Assembly (NCBI RefSeq): GCF_017562075.2
Contig: NC_054085.1
Location: forward strand, 26,278,185-26,342,184
Source: Anopheles merus
Lineage: Eukaryota; Arthropoda; Insecta; Diptera; Culicidae
Length of the DNA: 64,000 nt
Reading direction: 5' to 3'
Positions 62,406 through 64,000 of the stretch are shown here, in pieces (the stretch's first letter is position 1; the number at the start of each line of letters is the position of its first letter). Below the pieces are notes generated by a model. It saw nothing but the letters and a program-made list of their open reading frames with translations. It searched no databases and had not been told where the DNA came from. A program made the translations under genes and the position numbers.

Positions 62406-64000
62406 TTTTACATCCTAAATTAAATTGGACTATTAGGTGTGCTTTAGGTTTGGCCGTAACGTAAGAAAAATACTGAAATGAAACCCAACGTTGAAATACC
62501 TCAAAATTCAAATTTGAATTTTGAATAATACTACTATCCCTTTTTCAGCGTAATAAACACATAAAAGTGAAATATCGACAAAATGTTCAGCAGTGCATTT
62601 AATTAAAAAAAAACGTCCAACCTCCGCTGACATGATCGAATATTAAACAGTTACATCCTCCCTAGGTAATAGAAGATCGAAGGTTGTGGCAAAGATCGCA
62701 TTGAAACCATGCCAAAGCGTACTGGGTACACACGCTCACTGTGCTCACGCGTACCGCTATTACGTAACCTTCACTGCAGCTATCAATTTTCAGATCAATT
62801 CGAACCATCTTGACACCACTTTTAACCAGCCGCTTTGAAATGCCGTTAGTTGCTGTTGCCTCTCGCTACCCTTTGCCAAGTTTATGCCAACCGTTTCACC
62901 AGGCGTCAGCCAGTACCGATCATATTAATCTCGATCGGTATATCTTTTTACCGATCCTGATGTACATATTACACCCCCTCCTTTCTCACGACCCTGTTCA
63001 ATAATAGTACAACTGAATCGATTGAGTAATCGCGTTCCATCTTGGTGCTATAGCATTTTCTTATTTTTGTAGCAAACCCGACAAGTATCTAATGTTATAC
63101 CCAGTGCCAAGGCAAGGCTGTCTCCAAGGCACAGTCGGTAAAACGTGTGCACATTTGCAGTGTCATCATCATTTTTCAAATGTACTCTTCTTCCGCCCTC
63201 TGTAAGTAGCCACCCCCTTTTTCTAGCGAGCCAGAAGAGCGTCATCTGTAGCCATCAATTAGGGGTCGAGACGGGGAGTTACATTTATTGAGTTTAATTT
63301 CTCCCACGATCGGTGAGCGAGAAGTGATCATTAAAGCGAAGTCTTCGTCACGATGTCGTGAACTATACTAGAGCGCAGCAATTGGAATTGGTGTTACATA
63401 ATACCTCAACAATTCCTCTTTTTTTGACATTTCACGATTGTATTTACACTTTCATGGAGTTATTTCATATTCAAAAGACGCGAATCGGTGATGCTAGGAA
63501 TTTATTACAAGAAATTCGTTATAGGAAATCATATTAAATGACGTCATTGAAAGCAAATTAGAAAAAAAACATCTCGGAAAAAGCCATTATCATGTTGGAT
63601 TTGCATTTTTAACGTGGAATGTAGCTTTTACGGTTTGATGATTTCGAATACAATTCGAAGCACTCCTTCAAAAAATAAAAAAGAATCACTCTACACTGTA
63701 AATCTTCGGTAAATGCCATCGCCTCAAGGATGGAACTAAAATACACAACGAAAAAAAATCCACCAAACAAAACAAACGAACCATACACACACACACAAAA
63801 ACCGGCCAATACCTTTTCAAAGACGTTCCAATGCCAAGTTCAAGTTCGCGTCTTTTACACTTGTTGTCTTTGGTTTTATTTTATTCTTTTTTCCTCTCTT
63901 CACTTGCTTATTATAGGTAAACAACAAGTGTGTTTGGCGCCACCAGTAGCAAAGTATAGAGCAGCGGAGCCTTTACGAACACCTACATAGTGGAGATGAT

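Larger units (their letters stand above)
59083..64000. other. non-coding stretch at the right end
   Basis: AT-rich, no exon firmly supported. Motif copies lie at 60277, 61061 and 62386. A tiny possible first coding exon of the zinc-finger gene (minus strand, ATG TTG TCG ATG before GTAAGC) lies at 60762-60751. The 65-codon plus-strand frame at 59649-59846 has an acidic start but no other support. Confidence 0.4.

Overview
The window looks like dipteran nuclear DNA, most likely from an Anopheles-type mosquito. The evidence is short GT-AG introns inside a C2H2 zinc-finger gene rich in polyglutamine and polyhistidine, abundant CA/GA/CAG microsatellites, TIR-bearing miniature elements, and a tRNA-derived SINE with internal A and B boxes of a type I recognise from mosquitoes. 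The genus is an inference. There are no bacterial features, tRNA genes, rRNA genes or CRISPR arrays that I can support.

Right part (about 44.2-55.7 kb, minus strand): one protein-coding gene, rebuilt exon by exon from splice sites and reading phase. Ten coding exons (55688 down to 48404) join with consistent phases into an 874-residue open frame, which still lacks its true start. It encodes a probable nuclear DNA-binding protein with eleven C2H2 zinc fingers, long Q/A/H-rich linkers and a short C-terminal tail. It resembles what I remember of Drosophila l(3)neo38, but I cannot verify this. The last exon is unusual. After the first TGA the same frame continues for 27 coding-looking codons to a second TGA. 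It then runs about 295 more codons of H/Q/G/A-rich protein to a TAA. Both TGAs lie inside a 102-nt (34-codon) segment bounded by GTGAGA and TTCACAG whose removal keeps frame, so an alternatively retained intron (exitron) and/or stop-codon readthrough could produce a much longer isoform. A purine-rich 3' region with candidate poly(A) signals follows down to about 44.3 kb.

The intron before exon 3 of this gene carries an AG-exclusion zone of about 230 nt, with an exact TACTAAC branch-site sequence about 210 nt from the first AG. Two introns carry copies of one MITE-like family.

Left part (1-43 kb) and right end (55.7-64 kb): I see no convincing coding sequence. These stretches are AT-rich intergenic or intronic DNA with several CpG/GAGA-rich islands that may be promoters or 5' exons, microsatellites, MITE-like elements, a 21-bp tandem repeat, a GATTCCGG-type minisatellite, and one SINE. 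A short motif, consensus TTGCATACATTTAGGCGTAA, recurs about a dozen times across the non-coding DNA. It is neither low-complexity nor part of any recognised repeat, and is the most interesting non-coding signal in the window.
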